A program made the position numbers and the translations under genes. The notes under the pieces are model-generated. The model was not told the DNA's origin. It was given only the letters and a program-made list of their open reading frames with translations, and did no database searches. A stretch of 64,000 nucleotides of DNA, taken from positions 4,087-68,086 of the forward strand of contig NZ_CAWUDI010000046.1 of NCBI RefSeq assembly GCF_963920925.1, read 5' to 3'. Every line of letters begins with the position of its first letter. Position 1 is the stretch's first letter. The DNA is from Rivularia sp963920925 (lineage in GTDB: Bacteria > Cyanobacteriota > Cyanobacteriia > Cyanobacteriales > Nostocaceae). Shown piece after piece: positions 1-8,179 of this stretch.

Positions 1-650
1 GATTTTCTCCGAGAAGTTGTTTATATAATTCCAAAGCTTGGATACAAAGGGGTTCTGCTTGTTCATACTTTCCTTGATTGGAGTAGAGTAGAGCTAAATT
101 GTTCAAGCTCATTGCAGTGTGGGGATGATTTTCTCCGAGAAGTTGCTTATGTAATTCCAAGGATTGGATAAATAGGGGTTCTGCTTGTTCGTACTTTCCT
201 TGATAAAAGTAGAGTTGAGCTAAATTGTTCAAACTTTTTGCTGTGTCGGGATGATTAACTCCGAAAAGTTGTTTATATAATTCCAAAGCTTGGATATAAA
301 GGGGTTCAGCTTGTTCGTATTTTCCTTGACTGGAGTAGAGATAAGCTAAATTGTTCAAGCTCATTGCAGTGTGGGGATGATTTTCTCCGAGAAGTTGTTT
401 ATATAATTCCAAAGCTTGGATATAAAGGGGTTCAGCCTCATCGTACTTTCCTTGACTTTCATAGAGTGAAGCTAAATTGTTCAAACTGGTTGCAGTTTGG
501 GGATGATTAACTCCGAGAAGTTGTTTATATAATTCCAAAGCTTGGATAAGAAGTGGTTCAGCTTGTTCGTATTTTCCTTGATAAAAGTAGAGATTAGCTA
601 AGCAGGCTAAGCTAGTTGCATAATCTTGATGATTTTTTCCTAAACGAGAC
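1..650 (-). repeat. 126-bp tandem repeats encoding TPR units
   Basis: The anchor word GATT(TTC/AAC)TCC recurs at 1, 127, 253, 379, 505 and (degenerate) 631, an exact 126-bp period, equal to three times the 42-residue TPR unit of this family. The first five units are almost identical in DNA while the sixth is diverged. This points to recent unit duplication or homogenisation within the sensor part of the STAND gene. The array continues beyond the left edge. Confidence 0.95.
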
Positions 651-2002
651 TCAACTTCATTTATATATTTTTCATACCAAGGTTCTGCTGAAGTATATAA
701 ACCCTGTCCTTGATAAAATTTCCCTAAACCTACTAAAACCCAATATAAATTTTCATCACTCACTACATCAAGATGATTTTCTGCAACTTCTGTTAAATGA
801 GAAATCGCGTTTTTAACAGAATTACAAAATTCGAGGGTTAATGTTTGGAGAATTGTTTTACTAATTTCAATGAAAGTACCAGTAAATGCTTGTTTTAACT
901 CCTTTAACTGTACTGATACTTGTGACTTAACTTTTAAAAACTCTCGAATTAAAGGATGAATTTGATAGCTAGCTTCTTCTTCTCCTAACCTTTTAATGAC
1001 ATTCCGTCCATAAAGTTGCTTTTTCGCGTTTCTAACATCTTTCTTTTTCCAGCTTAACGACTCGCTAACGGACTCTACATAACTCCAAGCAATTGCGTTT
1101 GGATTGAATAAACTTAATATTTCTCCAACTTCTTGAGTCTTAGAATCTAGTTTTTCCCAAGTTAAATTAAATGCAGCTTGAACTCCTAACTTAGCGGTAA
1201 TTTCTGTATTTTTTAAATCATCTGACTCTGGATTGATAGCTTCATGTTCCAATCGCTCTGCTTTCAACTCTTCCAACATTTCAGCGATTGATAAATCCGC
1301 ATCTTCTACCAAATATCGTCCAACTAATTCCAAACCAAGAGGTAAATAACCCAGCCACTTACATAATTCTTTGGCTGTTTCAAGTTCCCTATCAATGCGT
1401 GAATCATCCTCACCTAAAATACTTCTCAACAGCGACAAAGCTTCAGATTCATAAAGTACATCAAGAGGTATATCAATTAAATTAGTATCTAACCGTCGCT
1501 GACGAGTTGTAATTAATAATTTAAAACGTTGATTATCAATTCTTGGTAATAGTTTTTTGATGTCTTTGTATTCCGTCACATCATCTAATATTACCAATAC
1601 CAAACCTTCAGGTGGCTGCCAATTTTTCCAGCACCAAGCTACTTGTTCCTCCAAAGTCAGCGGGTTTTCTTGGATATCCTTTTGTGGAACTTCCAAACCC
1701 ATCTTCAACTGGATAAATTGAATAATTTCCGCAGCTAAATTGGTATCTCTAACATTTAACCAACAAATACCCCCAGAATAATCATCGTAGTATTTTTGTG
1801 CATACTGTATCGCTAATTCAGTTTTCCCTACACCACCCATTCCCGATACAGAAGAAATGGCGACTCTATTATTTGTGTGTTGATATAATTCCTTGTGAAC
1901 ATTTTCAAGTTCATCTGTTCGTCCGACAAAATTCGGATTACCAATTTTTGGTATATATTTGATGGGATGATACTTTGTCGGTTCCCCTCCCGACGACTGT
2001 AG
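1..2002 (-). CDS. STAND protein, NB-ARC ATPase plus TPR repeats (3' end outside window, no start codon of its own)
   Basis: Reading the minus strand from 2002 towards 1 gives one uninterrupted frame. It contains a NB-ARC entry motif (NPNFVGR), a P-loop GMGGVGKT (about 1830-1850), a winged-helix-like segment containing YQIHPLIREF (about 950-1000), and then kinesin-light-chain-type TPRs (A-T-S-L-N-N-L-A-x-L-Y, Q-G-K-Y-E-Q-A-E-P-L) running off the window. STAND proteins of this build are signalling or defence switches that oligomerise when the sensor repeats bind a trigger. The frame begins right after an in-frame TGA at 2003-2005 and has no ATG, GTG or TTG before the P-loop region. It is in the same frame as the upstream gene at 2003-2443, so both are probably one gene broken by a nonsense codon. 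The NB-ARC/TPR identity is certain from motifs; functionality is doubtful. Confidence 0.85.
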
Positions 2003-2443
2003 TCAATTAAATGTAATATTGTGTCCGCTACCACCTTGAATAACTGGTGCATTGTTGCCAGTCACAATATTTTGTTCTGCTTGCCCACCATAAACATTTT
2101 GTACATTTTGCCCTTGTATTTCACCGATATTAATTTCCTGCTGAATCTCACGAGCTAGGGTTTGTACTTCTTGAGCAAAGTTTGTATCCCATTCCATTTC
2201 TTGCTCTAAGTGTTGAGCTACTAAATCCAAATCTTGCTGAGAACCAGTATCGGCAGCAGTTAAAGCATTTTGCGCTGCTTCATTTTTACCGAATTTCTGC
2301 CAAATCTTTTTACGTAGAGCGCTAATTTTGTTCCAAGTTGCCTCAGTAAATTTTTCAATAGACTTTTCAAAAGCTTTAGTAAAAGCAAGAGTTGCGATCG
2401 CACTAGTTGTAATAACTTCCATAACCATTTTTATCCACGGCAA
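2003..2443 (-). CDS. N-terminal part of the STAND protein, 146 aa, ending at an in-frame TGA
   Basis: The product is a mostly helical 146-residue protein. A short hydrophobic stretch near the N-terminus (VITTSAIATLAF) is followed by a basic helix (WNKISALRKKIWQKF), an acidic segment, and an Asn/Gly/Gln-rich tail with VQNVYGGQ and VIQGGSGHNITF. Such N-rich tails usually precede NB-ARC domains in cyanobacterial STAND proteins. I recognise no catalytic effector domain. The start may be Met1 or the Met at residue 6 or 8. The stop TGA at 2003-2005 is followed, with no shift, by the NB-ARC frame, so this is probably the front of a single 800+ residue protein rather than a separate gene. If translation really ends here, it is a small orphan protein of unknown role. 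Confidence 0.7.
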   Translation of the reverse strand: MPWIKMVMEVITTSAIATLAFTKAFEKSIEKFTEATWNKISALRKKIWQKFGKNEAAQNALTAADTGSQQDLDLVAQHLEQEMEWDTNFAQEVQTLAREIQQEINIGEIQGQNVQNVYGGQAEQNIVTGNNAPVIQGGSGHNITFN

Positions 2444-2526
2444 TTACGTTAGAGGATACATAATTAATACGTAATATTCCGTAAAGTTTAAAATTATTGA
2501 ATATTTACGAATTATACTTACTCCTT

Positions 2527-2551
2527 CCCCTCTCCTTAATAAGGAGAGGGG
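2527..2551. terminator. Perfect 11-bp hairpin in a C/G-rich intergenic repeat
   Basis: CCCCTCTCCTT (2527-2537) pairs perfectly with AAGGAGAGGGG (2541-2551) over a 3-base loop. It lies between the ExoD-like gene and the STAND gene, both on the minus strand. The surrounding wording (GTGCCCAAAGGGCGGGG) is a dispersed cyanobacterial intergenic repeat, so it may be a repeat hairpin that also acts as a terminator. There is no U-run immediately next to it. Confidence 0.5.
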
Positions 2552-2597
2552 TGCCCAAAGGGCGGGGTGAGGTATAAAAGTATATTACAATCCCTAA

Positions 2598-3230
2598 TTA
2601 CCCATTACCTTTCAACATCGTTTTAATTTGGTCAATTAAACTCGTACCTCCCCAAATTAATGCTGCAAAAACTGAACCAACTAATATTGCAGCTATTGAA
2701 CAAATAGTTAAACCTCCTAAACTAATTGCACCGTCGTCTTCTAATAAGCCAAACCCGGTTACAAAGATACCAATTGCTGGTAAAGTATTTGTTCCGGGAA
2801 TGGGAATCATCATGAACGTTGACATTAGCGCGATCGCAAGTCCAATAATGATTTTTCCGGGGATAGTAGTACAAATAAACGGTAAACGGGGACGACTTAC
2901 GGCTTCAATTTTTTGTAAGAAAGGAATTCCAGCTTTAATGAATTTTCGCGCTGTTTCAACTTTAATCGGACGTTTGGCAAATTTTTTGGGCACCCAAGGT
3001 TCTTGACGACCTATAATTAATTGCACTGCCAGCACTACCATGACAATCCCGAAAGGAATTGATATAACTGGTGCGGGAAGCGGTAAAGCTGAAGGTAAAG
3101 ATAAGATAACAAACAAAAATCCGAAAATTCTTTCCCCTGCTAATTCCAGAACATCTTCTAAAGTTATCGTAGTAGAAGTACGTTCTTCTTCAAAGAAAAA
3201 GCGGTTTAATTCCTTGGACAGTTTAGCCAT
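2598..3230 (-). CDS. ExoD-family exopolysaccharide synthesis-like membrane protein
   Basis: A 210-residue membrane protein of the ExoD family (named from rhizobial exopolysaccharide mutants; biochemical function unknown). It starts with a short amphipathic segment, then LEDVLELAGERIFGF, a hydrophobic hairpin rich in Pro (SLPSALPLPAP, SIPFGI), the motif GRQEPWVP in the loop, and further membrane segments with MMIPIPGTNTLPA and GFGLLEDDG. These are the conserved blocks I recognise for this family. The ATG at 3230 (MAKLSKEL) is chosen over an upstream in-frame ATG at 3278 because family proteins begin close to this point. It is divergent from the ABC-2 permease at 3312, with about 80 bp between the two starts. 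Confidence 0.8.
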   Translation of the reverse strand: MAKLSKELNRFFFEEERTSTTITLEDVLELAGERIFGFLFVILSLPSALPLPAPVISIPFGIVMVVLAVQLIIGRQEPWVPKKFAKRPIKVETARKFIKAGIPFLQKIEAVSRPRLPFICTTIPGKIIIGLAIALMSTFMMIPIPGTNTLPAIGIFVTGFGLLEDDGAISLGGLTICSIAAILVGSVFAALIWGGTSLIDQIKTMLKGNG

Positions 3231-3311
3231 AAGATTATTAAGAATACGTTTTATCAAGCACAATATACAGTCTGACAATAAACTATACCGGAAGCACTGC
3301 TTGTTTTCATC

Positions 3312-4094
3312 ATGGGAAGATACCTAAAAGTTATTAGATTATTTTGGAGTGCTGCTATAGCGGCTGAAATGGAGTACCGCGTTAATTTTGTCATCGCGAC
3401 TCTCAGCAGCGTGGGAAACCTTGCGGGTAGCTTGTTCAGCTTGTTTTTGTTTTACCGTACTGGCTATACTTTCTCTGGATGGCAATGGGAAGCGGCTTTA
3501 ATTGTTGTAGGGATTTACACTTTATTGCAGGGGTTTGCGGAAACGTTTCTCGCTCCTAATTTAAACCGCATCGTGCGTCACGTACAGGAAGGAACTTTAG
3601 ATTTTGTTTTATTAAAACCCATTCGCAGCCAATTTTGGCTTTCTTCCCACACCGTTTCACCTTGGGGAGTCTCTGATTTGATTTTTGGGAGCATTATAAT
3701 TATTTACGCTGGTAATCGTCTCGGTTTGGGAATCGGCGATTATCTCGCTAGTGTTCCAGCGCTGTTTTTTGGTTTAATAATCCTTTATAGCCTGTGGTTT
3801 ATGCTGGGAGCTACAAGTATTTGGTTTGTGAAAATATACAACGTCACGGAAGTATTGCGGGGATTGATTGAAGCCGGAAGATATCCAATGGTGGCTTATC
3901 CGGCAAGTTTTCGTTTATTTTTTACCTTTGTAGTTCCGGTGGCATTTTTAACTACTATTCCTGCGGAAGCGATGCTGGGTAGAACTCAGATTAACTGGGT
4001 AATAGGTGCGGGAATTTTGGCGGTAGCGTTGTTTTTTGTTTCGTCGAGATTTTGGCGGTTTGCGTTGAGATATTATACTAGTGCTTCGAGTTAG
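3312..4094 (+). CDS. ABC-2 family transporter permease
   Basis: A 260-residue integral membrane protein with about six hydrophobic segments. The start MGRYLKVIRLFW and the segments FRTGYTFSGW-like region, LNRIVRHVQEGTLDFVLLKP and EAGRYPM match the ABC-2 permease family formerly called DUF990. Members pair with an ATPase and a second permease to export an unknown substrate, and neither partner is adjacent here. The next gene downstream (4190) is unrelated, so the partners are presumably elsewhere in the genome. The EGTLDFVLLKPI loop is the cytoplasmic coupling region typical of the family. Confidence 0.8.
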   Translation: MGRYLKVIRLFWSAAIAAEMEYRVNFVIATLSSVGNLAGSLFSLFLFYRTGYTFSGWQWEAALIVVGIYTLLQGFAETFLAPNLNRIVRHVQEGTLDFVLLKPIRSQFWLSSHTVSPWGVSDLIFGSIIIIYAGNRLGLGIGDYLASVPALFFGLIILYSLWFMLGATSIWFVKIYNVTEVLRGLIEAGRYPMVAYPASFRLFFTFVVPVAFLTTIPAEAMLGRTQINWVIGAGILAVALFFVSSRFWRFALRYYTSASS

Positions 4095-4189
4095 AAATTG
4101 CTGATTTTTGTGAGTACCTTCGCCAAACCATAGGTCTATAATTGGTTTACTGTGGCACGATAGCATAAACGTAAACCGTTTATTTTAAA

Positions 4190-4852
4190 ATGAAACTTTT
4201 TACCGTTGGACATTCCAATCACAGCATAGAGACATTTATTACACTGCTGCAAAAGCACGGTGTTACGGCAATTGCTGATGTACGTTCGCATCCGTATAGC
4301 AAGTACTTACCTCATTTCAATCAGAAACTGCTAAAAAAATCTTTACTAGATGCTGGAATTCGCTACGTATTTTTGGGAAATCAACTGGGAGCAAGATCCA
4401 ATAATCCTAGTTGCTATGTTGATGGCAAAGCTCTATACGAAAAAATTGCATCTACTAAAGAATTTAATGATGGTATTGAACGAATATTGAAAGGAGCAGA
4501 AAGCTATAATATTTCGCTGATGTGTGCTGAAAAAGACCCGATTACCTGCCATCGAGCAGTTCTTGTCTGTCAACATCTGCGCGAATCTGGTTTAGACATC
4601 AATCATATATTGAGAAACGGTGATCTAGAAACTAACTATAATCTTGAAGAAAGACTTTTAAAATTGCATGGGTTAAAACTACCAGAACAGTCGCAACAAG
4701 TCCAACTATCTTTGTTTGATAATATGTCATTATCTAAACCATTAATAAATCAGTATTCAAGAGAAGAATCTCTGGAAAAGGCATATAAACTTCAAGGTGA
4801 TAATATTGCTTACGTAGAGAAAAGAGAAAAACAGTATGAACCAATCAATTAA
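4190..4852 (+). CDS. DUF488 domain protein (first of a tandem pair)
   Basis: A 220-residue protein starting directly with the DUF488 signature TVGHSNHS. ADVRSHPYSKY follows at about residue 30, and the Cys-containing block LMCAEKDPITCHR lies near residue 125. The conserved Cys-x-E...CHR residues and the Asp-Val-Arg motif are all present, so the fold should be intact. The biochemical activity of DUF488 is not established; it is often found next to nucleic-acid-related genes. A C-terminal extension of about 60 residues is low in complexity and not part of the domain. The gene overlaps the next DUF488 gene by 17 bp, indicating translational coupling. Confidence 0.85.
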   Translation: MKLFTVGHSNHSIETFITLLQKHGVTAIADVRSHPYSKYLPHFNQKLLKKSLLDAGIRYVFLGNQLGARSNNPSCYVDGKALYEKIASTKEFNDGIERILKGAESYNISLMCAEKDPITCHRAVLVCQHLRESGLDINHILRNGDLETNYNLEERLLKLHGLKLPEQSQQVQLSLFDNMSLSKPLINQYSREESLEKAYKLQGDNIAYVEKREKQYEPIN

Positions 4853-5282
4853 TTTATTTACAATTGGCTTTACTAAAAAGACTGCTCAAAAATTTTTCGA
4901 GACTTTAGTAAATAGTGGAGTCAAAAGAGTTATCGATACGCGACTAAATAATGTTTCCCAATTAGCAGGCTTTGCTAAACGTGCTGACTTAGAGTATTTT
5001 TTGCGGCAAATAGGTGATATCGAATATGTTCATATTTTAGATATGGCACCGACTAAAGATATTTTGGATGATTATAAAAAAAAGAAAGGCGATTGGGAAA
5101 CTTACGAACAAAAATTTTTGCAACTGGTTGGCGATCGCCAAATAGAAAAGAAAATTTCACCGGAACTTTTAGACGGGGGTTGCTTGTTATGCAGTGAAGC
5201 TAAACCGCATCACTGTCACCGTCGTTTAGTAGCAGAATACTTGAACGATAAACTAGGAAATATACGTATAAAACATTTATAG
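4836..5282 (+). CDS. DUF488 domain protein (second of a tandem pair)
   Basis: A 148-residue compact DUF488 protein. It contains FTIGFTKKTAQ at the N-terminus, VIDTRLNNVSQLAGF (the family's short-form D-x-R motif) and CLLCSEAKPHHCHRR near residue 125. It differs from the upstream copy in that the Gly-His-Ser motif is replaced by IGFTKKT, typical of the shorter DUF488 subfamily. The start codon lies inside the upstream gene. The two paralogues are too different to be a recent duplication, which suggests a two-component arrangement (heterodimer or sequential steps) rather than redundancy. That last point is inference. Confidence 0.85.
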   Translation: MNQSINLFTIGFTKKTAQKFFETLVNSGVKRVIDTRLNNVSQLAGFAKRADLEYFLRQIGDIEYVHILDMAPTKDILDDYKKKKGDWETYEQKFLQLVGDRQIEKKISPELLDGGCLLCSEAKPHHCHRRLVAEYLNDKLGNIRIKHL

Positions 5283-5342
5283 AATTGTCTGATAAATTAC
5301 TGTTTTAATGATTAAATACTTATGATAAAGCTACAATGAGAT

Positions 5343-5354
5343 AGACATTTGTCT
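5343..5354. promoter_or_regulatory. Palindrome AGACATTTGTCT upstream of the dual-OB gene
   Basis: AGACA and TGTCT are perfect 5-bp arms around TT, about 35 bp before the start codon at 5389. The position suits an operator, but no specific regulator is recognised, and it does not match the cyanobacterial LexA box. Confidence 0.3.
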
Positions 5355-5388
5355 GTCCATTATGAGCAAATTAAATCTAAAATAGTTT

Positions 5389-6210
5389 ATGACTCAAATT
5401 ATCTGCCTTGCTAATTCTTGGAAAAATGGTGAGCGGTGCATCGCTGGTATAAATATAGATACAAAAAAATGGATTCGTCCAGTATCCAGTTTAAATCCAA
5501 AGGATGGTAAGGTTCCTAGAAGCGTCAGACTTATAGAGGGAAAAGAACCTGCTTTACTTGATGTTTTAGACATTCCTCTAGAAAATAACGGTCCGGACTT
5601 CGGTTTTGAAAGTGAAAACATCACTATAGGTTCTGGAAAATGGCAGTTAGTAGAACGAGTTCAACCAACTGATTTACTTGAATATTGCCATAATTATAGC
5701 TATATTCTTCATAATTCCAACAAGTATGTTACAGTAAGTTCTCTACAATCCCTACCCTTCCAAGAAAGACGCACTTTAGAACTTGTATACGCAACAAAAT
5801 TCTCGGTGAAGGAAGATGAACTTCAAAATGGAAAATGGAAAGGTACACTCATAACTGATACTGGGTTACAGCTAACTGAAACTCGCATAACCGATCCTGT
5901 ATTTGTTGAACGACTCAAATCTAGTTATCGTCCTCACAATCCTTGCTTAGTAAGCGTCAGTTTAGGTATGCCATATAAACCTCCGACCTGGGGGAAAGAT
6001 GACCCTTACCCATGCTGGAAATTGATTGCAGGTGTGATTGAATTATCTGAGTTTGACTTGATTTTAGTTGAAATGAAGCGAATTGGTTGGAGTATAAAAC
6101 AAGGACGTTCGTACTTAGAGAAAAATTATAAAAAATATTCTCGCCAAGAGTTGAACAAAAATGAAATCACAGAGTTTTTAAATTATCTTAAATCTTTACC
6201 TAGTATTTAA
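5389..6210 (+). CDS. Probable dual OB-domain protein next to DUF488 genes
   Basis: A 273-residue soluble protein starting MTQIICLANSWKNGERC. The opening I-C-L-A-N-S-x-K-x-x-x-R-C-I-A-G and the W-I-R-P-V-S motif at about residue 30 are, as I remember, hallmarks of proteins annotated as dual OB domain-containing, which recur beside DUF488 genes. A second beta-rich stretch includes CLVSVSLG and YPCWKLIAGVIE. The C-terminus is helical and lysine-rich. No catalytic motif is seen; nucleic-acid or nucleotide binding is the likely role if the OB call is right. It lies about 100 bp after the DUF488 pair on the same strand and just before hicB. The family name is recalled, not searched. Confidence 0.55.
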   Translation: MTQIICLANSWKNGERCIAGINIDTKKWIRPVSSLNPKDGKVPRSVRLIEGKEPALLDVLDIPLENNGPDFGFESENITIGSGKWQLVERVQPTDLLEYCHNYSYILHNSNKYVTVSSLQSLPFQERRTLELVYATKFSVKEDELQNGKWKGTLITDTGLQLTETRITDPVFVERLKSSYRPHNPCLVSVSLGMPYKPPTWGKDDPYPCWKLIAGVIELSEFDLILVEMKRIGWSIKQGRSYLEKNYKKYSRQELNKNEITEFLNYLKSLPSI

Positions 6211-6230
6211 AATTATTTTTAATTCATTTA

Positions 6231-6455
6231 ATGCGTTATGCAATTGTAATTGAAAAAGCAACCAATAATTACTCGGCTTATGTTCCAGATTTACCTGGAT
6301 GTGTAGCAACTGGTGCGACTATTCAAGAAGTTAATCAGCAAATTAAAGAAGCTATTAAGTTTCACTTAGAAGGTTTACGAAAAGAAGGTTTATCAACTCC
6401 GGATTTAAAAGGAGCGGTAAAAATCATGGCTGTATCAGCTTTAAACGACGAATGA
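6231..6455 (+). CDS. HicB-family antitoxin, apparently orphan
   Basis: A 74-residue protein with the HicB signature: MRYAIVIEKATNNYSAYVPDLPGCVATG, then IKEAIKFHLEGL. HicB normally neutralises the HicA mRNA interferase and binds its own promoter with a separate DNA-binding tail. This copy is short and lacks an obvious helix-turn-helix or ribbon-helix-helix tail, and no hicA is visible on either side. It lies 20 bp after the dual-OB gene and may be co-transcribed with it. Short solitary HicB-like proteins are common in cyanobacteria, so it may serve a role other than antitoxin. Confidence 0.8.
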   Translation: MRYAIVIEKATNNYSAYVPDLPGCVATGATIQEVNQQIKEAIKFHLEGLRKEGLSTPDLKGAVKIMAVSALNDE

Positions 6456-6480
6456 AGCGATACAGCCCGAATCGCTTCAT
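6452..6480. terminator. Hairpin overlapping the hicB stop codon
   Basis: ATGAAGCGAT (6452-6461) and ATCGCTTCAT (6471-6480) are perfect 10-bp inverted repeats around a 9-base loop. The left arm includes the TGA stop of hicB. It separates hicB from the convergent protease gene at 6516 and may end transcription from both sides, although a U-run is missing. Confidence 0.5.
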
Positions 6481-6515
6481 ACATCAATCACTATTAATTA
6501 TTCAACAAGCGAGAA

Positions 6516-7640
6516 TTAAGCAGGATTGGAAAGCATCCTTTTCTGTAGCAAACTGAGAATTGCAGCTTTTTCTAAAATTCCTACTAATACGTTATTATCG
6601 CGAATCACGGTTAGTGCAGATAGTTTTTGTTGTTCGATTAACTGCACTACTTCGAGTAAAGGTTGGTCGGCTTTTACTGTAGTAGATTCTGCAATTGGTC
6701 GCATTACATCTTTGACTTGAGTTTCTGACCATAATTGTGGTGAAACGGAACGAAAATTATCAGCAGATATTGCTCCTACCAGTTGTCCATCGCTGTTGGT
6801 AACTAAAAAGCGCTGCCATTTTTGTCCGCTTACTATCTGCTCGTCAGCAAACTCTCGAATTGTAAGGTTATCGGCAACAATGGGGCTATCGCTACTTACT
6901 GCATCCGCAGCAGTTAAACCTGTAAACTGTTCTTGCACCCTTGCAACTTGGGCTGCATTACCAGCATTTCTCAATAAGAAGAAGCCAATCAATAAGTTCC
7001 AGAAGTTAGCAAAACTGCCAGTTAACAATAATGGAAGTAAGCCACTTGCGATCGCAATCCAACCAAAGAGTTGTCCTACTCTACTAGCGAAAACCACTCC
7101 TTTATTAGGATTACCTGTGATTTTCCAAACTATGGCTTTAAGTATATTTCCACCGTCTAAGGGCAAGCCCGGAATTAAGTTAAATAAGCATAGTGCTAAG
7201 TTAACAGAAGCGAGCAGTCCCAAAATTGCTGAGAATACCCCAGAGGCTCCAGTACCAAAACCAATTGCTGCAAATACACCAAACAACAACAGGCTAACTA
7301 AAGGACCGGCGATCGCGACCCAAAAAGCAGATGCTGGAGTGTTTGATTCTTTCTCTAAACTTGCCAAACCACCAAATATAAACAGGGTGATGGATTTAAC
7401 ATCAATCCCTTGACGAATGGCAACAAAACTATGTCCCAGTTCGTGGGCAACAACAGAACCAAAAAGCATTAAAGCTGTCATTAAACCCAACAATAAAGCA
7501 GACGCAGTTCCTAAATAAGGAAATGCACTCCCTAGCCCGCTACCATAAGTCCAAGTCACCAAACCTAATACTAAAAACCAGGATGGATGAATATAGAAGG
7601 GAATTCCGAATAGGTTGCCAACACGAATTGTGTTATTCAT
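6516..7640 (-). CDS. Site-2 protease family intramembrane metalloprotease with CBS domains
   Basis: A 374-residue M50B-type protease. The zinc motif HELGH sits in VVAHELGHSFVA in an early membrane helix, and the second metal motif appears as GLPLDGG (the Asp ligand of the LDG type). About six hydrophobic segments are visible. The C-terminal 120 residues read as a CBS pair (SPIVADNLTIREF, MRPIAESTTVKADQPLLEVV), a common regulatory module in cyanobacterial S2P proteins. The family releases membrane-tethered regulators or degrades membrane peptides; the substrate here is unknown. The ATG at 7640 (MNNTIRVGNLFGIPFYIHPSW) is preferred over an upstream start at 7691 because family proteins begin at this point. 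Confidence 0.9.
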   Translation of the reverse strand: MNNTIRVGNLFGIPFYIHPSWFLVLGLVTWTYGSGLGSAFPYLGTASALLLGLMTALMLFGSVVAHELGHSFVAIRQGIDVKSITLFIFGGLASLEKESNTPASAFWVAIAGPLVSLLLFGVFAAIGFGTGASGVFSAILGLLASVNLALCLFNLIPGLPLDGGNILKAIVWKITGNPNKGVVFASRVGQLFGWIAIASGLLPLLLTGSFANFWNLLIGFFLLRNAGNAAQVARVQEQFTGLTAADAVSSDSPIVADNLTIREFADEQIVSGQKWQRFLVTNSDGQLVGAISADNFRSVSPQLWSETQVKDVMRPIAESTTVKADQPLLEVVQLIEQQKLSALTVIRDNNVLVGILEKAAILSLLQKRMLSNPA

Positions 7641-7778
7641 GGCTTTTACCTTTGTTTTTTTTACATCGAGAGGCAAATTCTCTGCTCTCAATACATTTAT
7701 AGTAACGAAGTGTTAAGCAATTTTAATGTTTGTAACTGTAGTGGTGTCCGTCCGTAGAAGTGCGGTTATCTCATATTT

Positions 7779-8054
7779 TGCACCATTCTCAACACCGCCG
7801 GCGGTTGCAAACCCCCGTCTAATAGTAAAAGTCCTATGAATCTTACATCTTGCACCAATGTCGTTAAGCACAAATACCCGCCTTGTAAGCCGGAGGCTTT
7901 CTCGCAGAGAAATCAATTTCAAGGCTAATACATAAAGTACGTTAAAACGCACTAAAAGCCTTGCCCAGTCTGATTTATCAGACTTTGTATGTAAGCCTGG
8001 GAATTTATTCCAAGGCGGTTGTTGAGAATGGTGCAAGATGTCAGATGAATAGGA
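7779..8054. repeat. Nested-palindrome intergenic repeat, copy A (fills the gap 7692-8179)
   Basis: TTGCACCATTCTCAAC (about 7779-7794) is inverted at about 8021-8036. A second nested pair reads GTCCTAT...CATCTTGCACC near 7831-7857 and its complement near 8030-8054. The core contains CCGCCTTGTAAGCCGGAGGC, TTTCAAGGCTAATAC, AAAACGCACTAAAAGCCTTG and a hairpin AGTCTGATTTATCAGACT. The core recurs at 31718-31877 and, inverted, at 55864-55990. An ORF can be drawn through it but its codons simply follow the repeat, so I treat it as non-coding. It could be a MITE or a solo end of a larger insertion element. Confidence 0.8.
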
Positions 8055-8179
8055 CTGTCCAAGGTTTTTAGTCTACTTGAGTAGACTTTCGCTTTATCCT
8101 CACCTATATACCTCCAAAACAACCCATCTCTCTTAACCTCTTTCCTCTGCGCCCTCCGCGTCTCTGCGGTTTTATTTTC

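Noticed and set aside
1..650. CRISPR-like regular repeats
   Set aside because: The period of 126 bp has no unique spacers; the whole unit is coding TPR sequence.
2003..2005. TGA as a selenocysteine codon
   Set aside because: No sign of a SECIS-like stem after it and no family reason for Sec in a linker; nonsense, error or read-through are simpler.
6796..7413. 205-codon plus-strand frame
   Set aside because: Antisense to the site-2 protease, whose catalytic motifs are unmistakable; Pro/Lys/Ala-rich shadow translation.
7713..8036. Open frame of 107 codons on the minus strand
   Set aside because: It follows the nested repeat exactly and part of it (ALKLISLRESLRLTRR) reappears in repeat copy B, so it is a by-product of the repeat.
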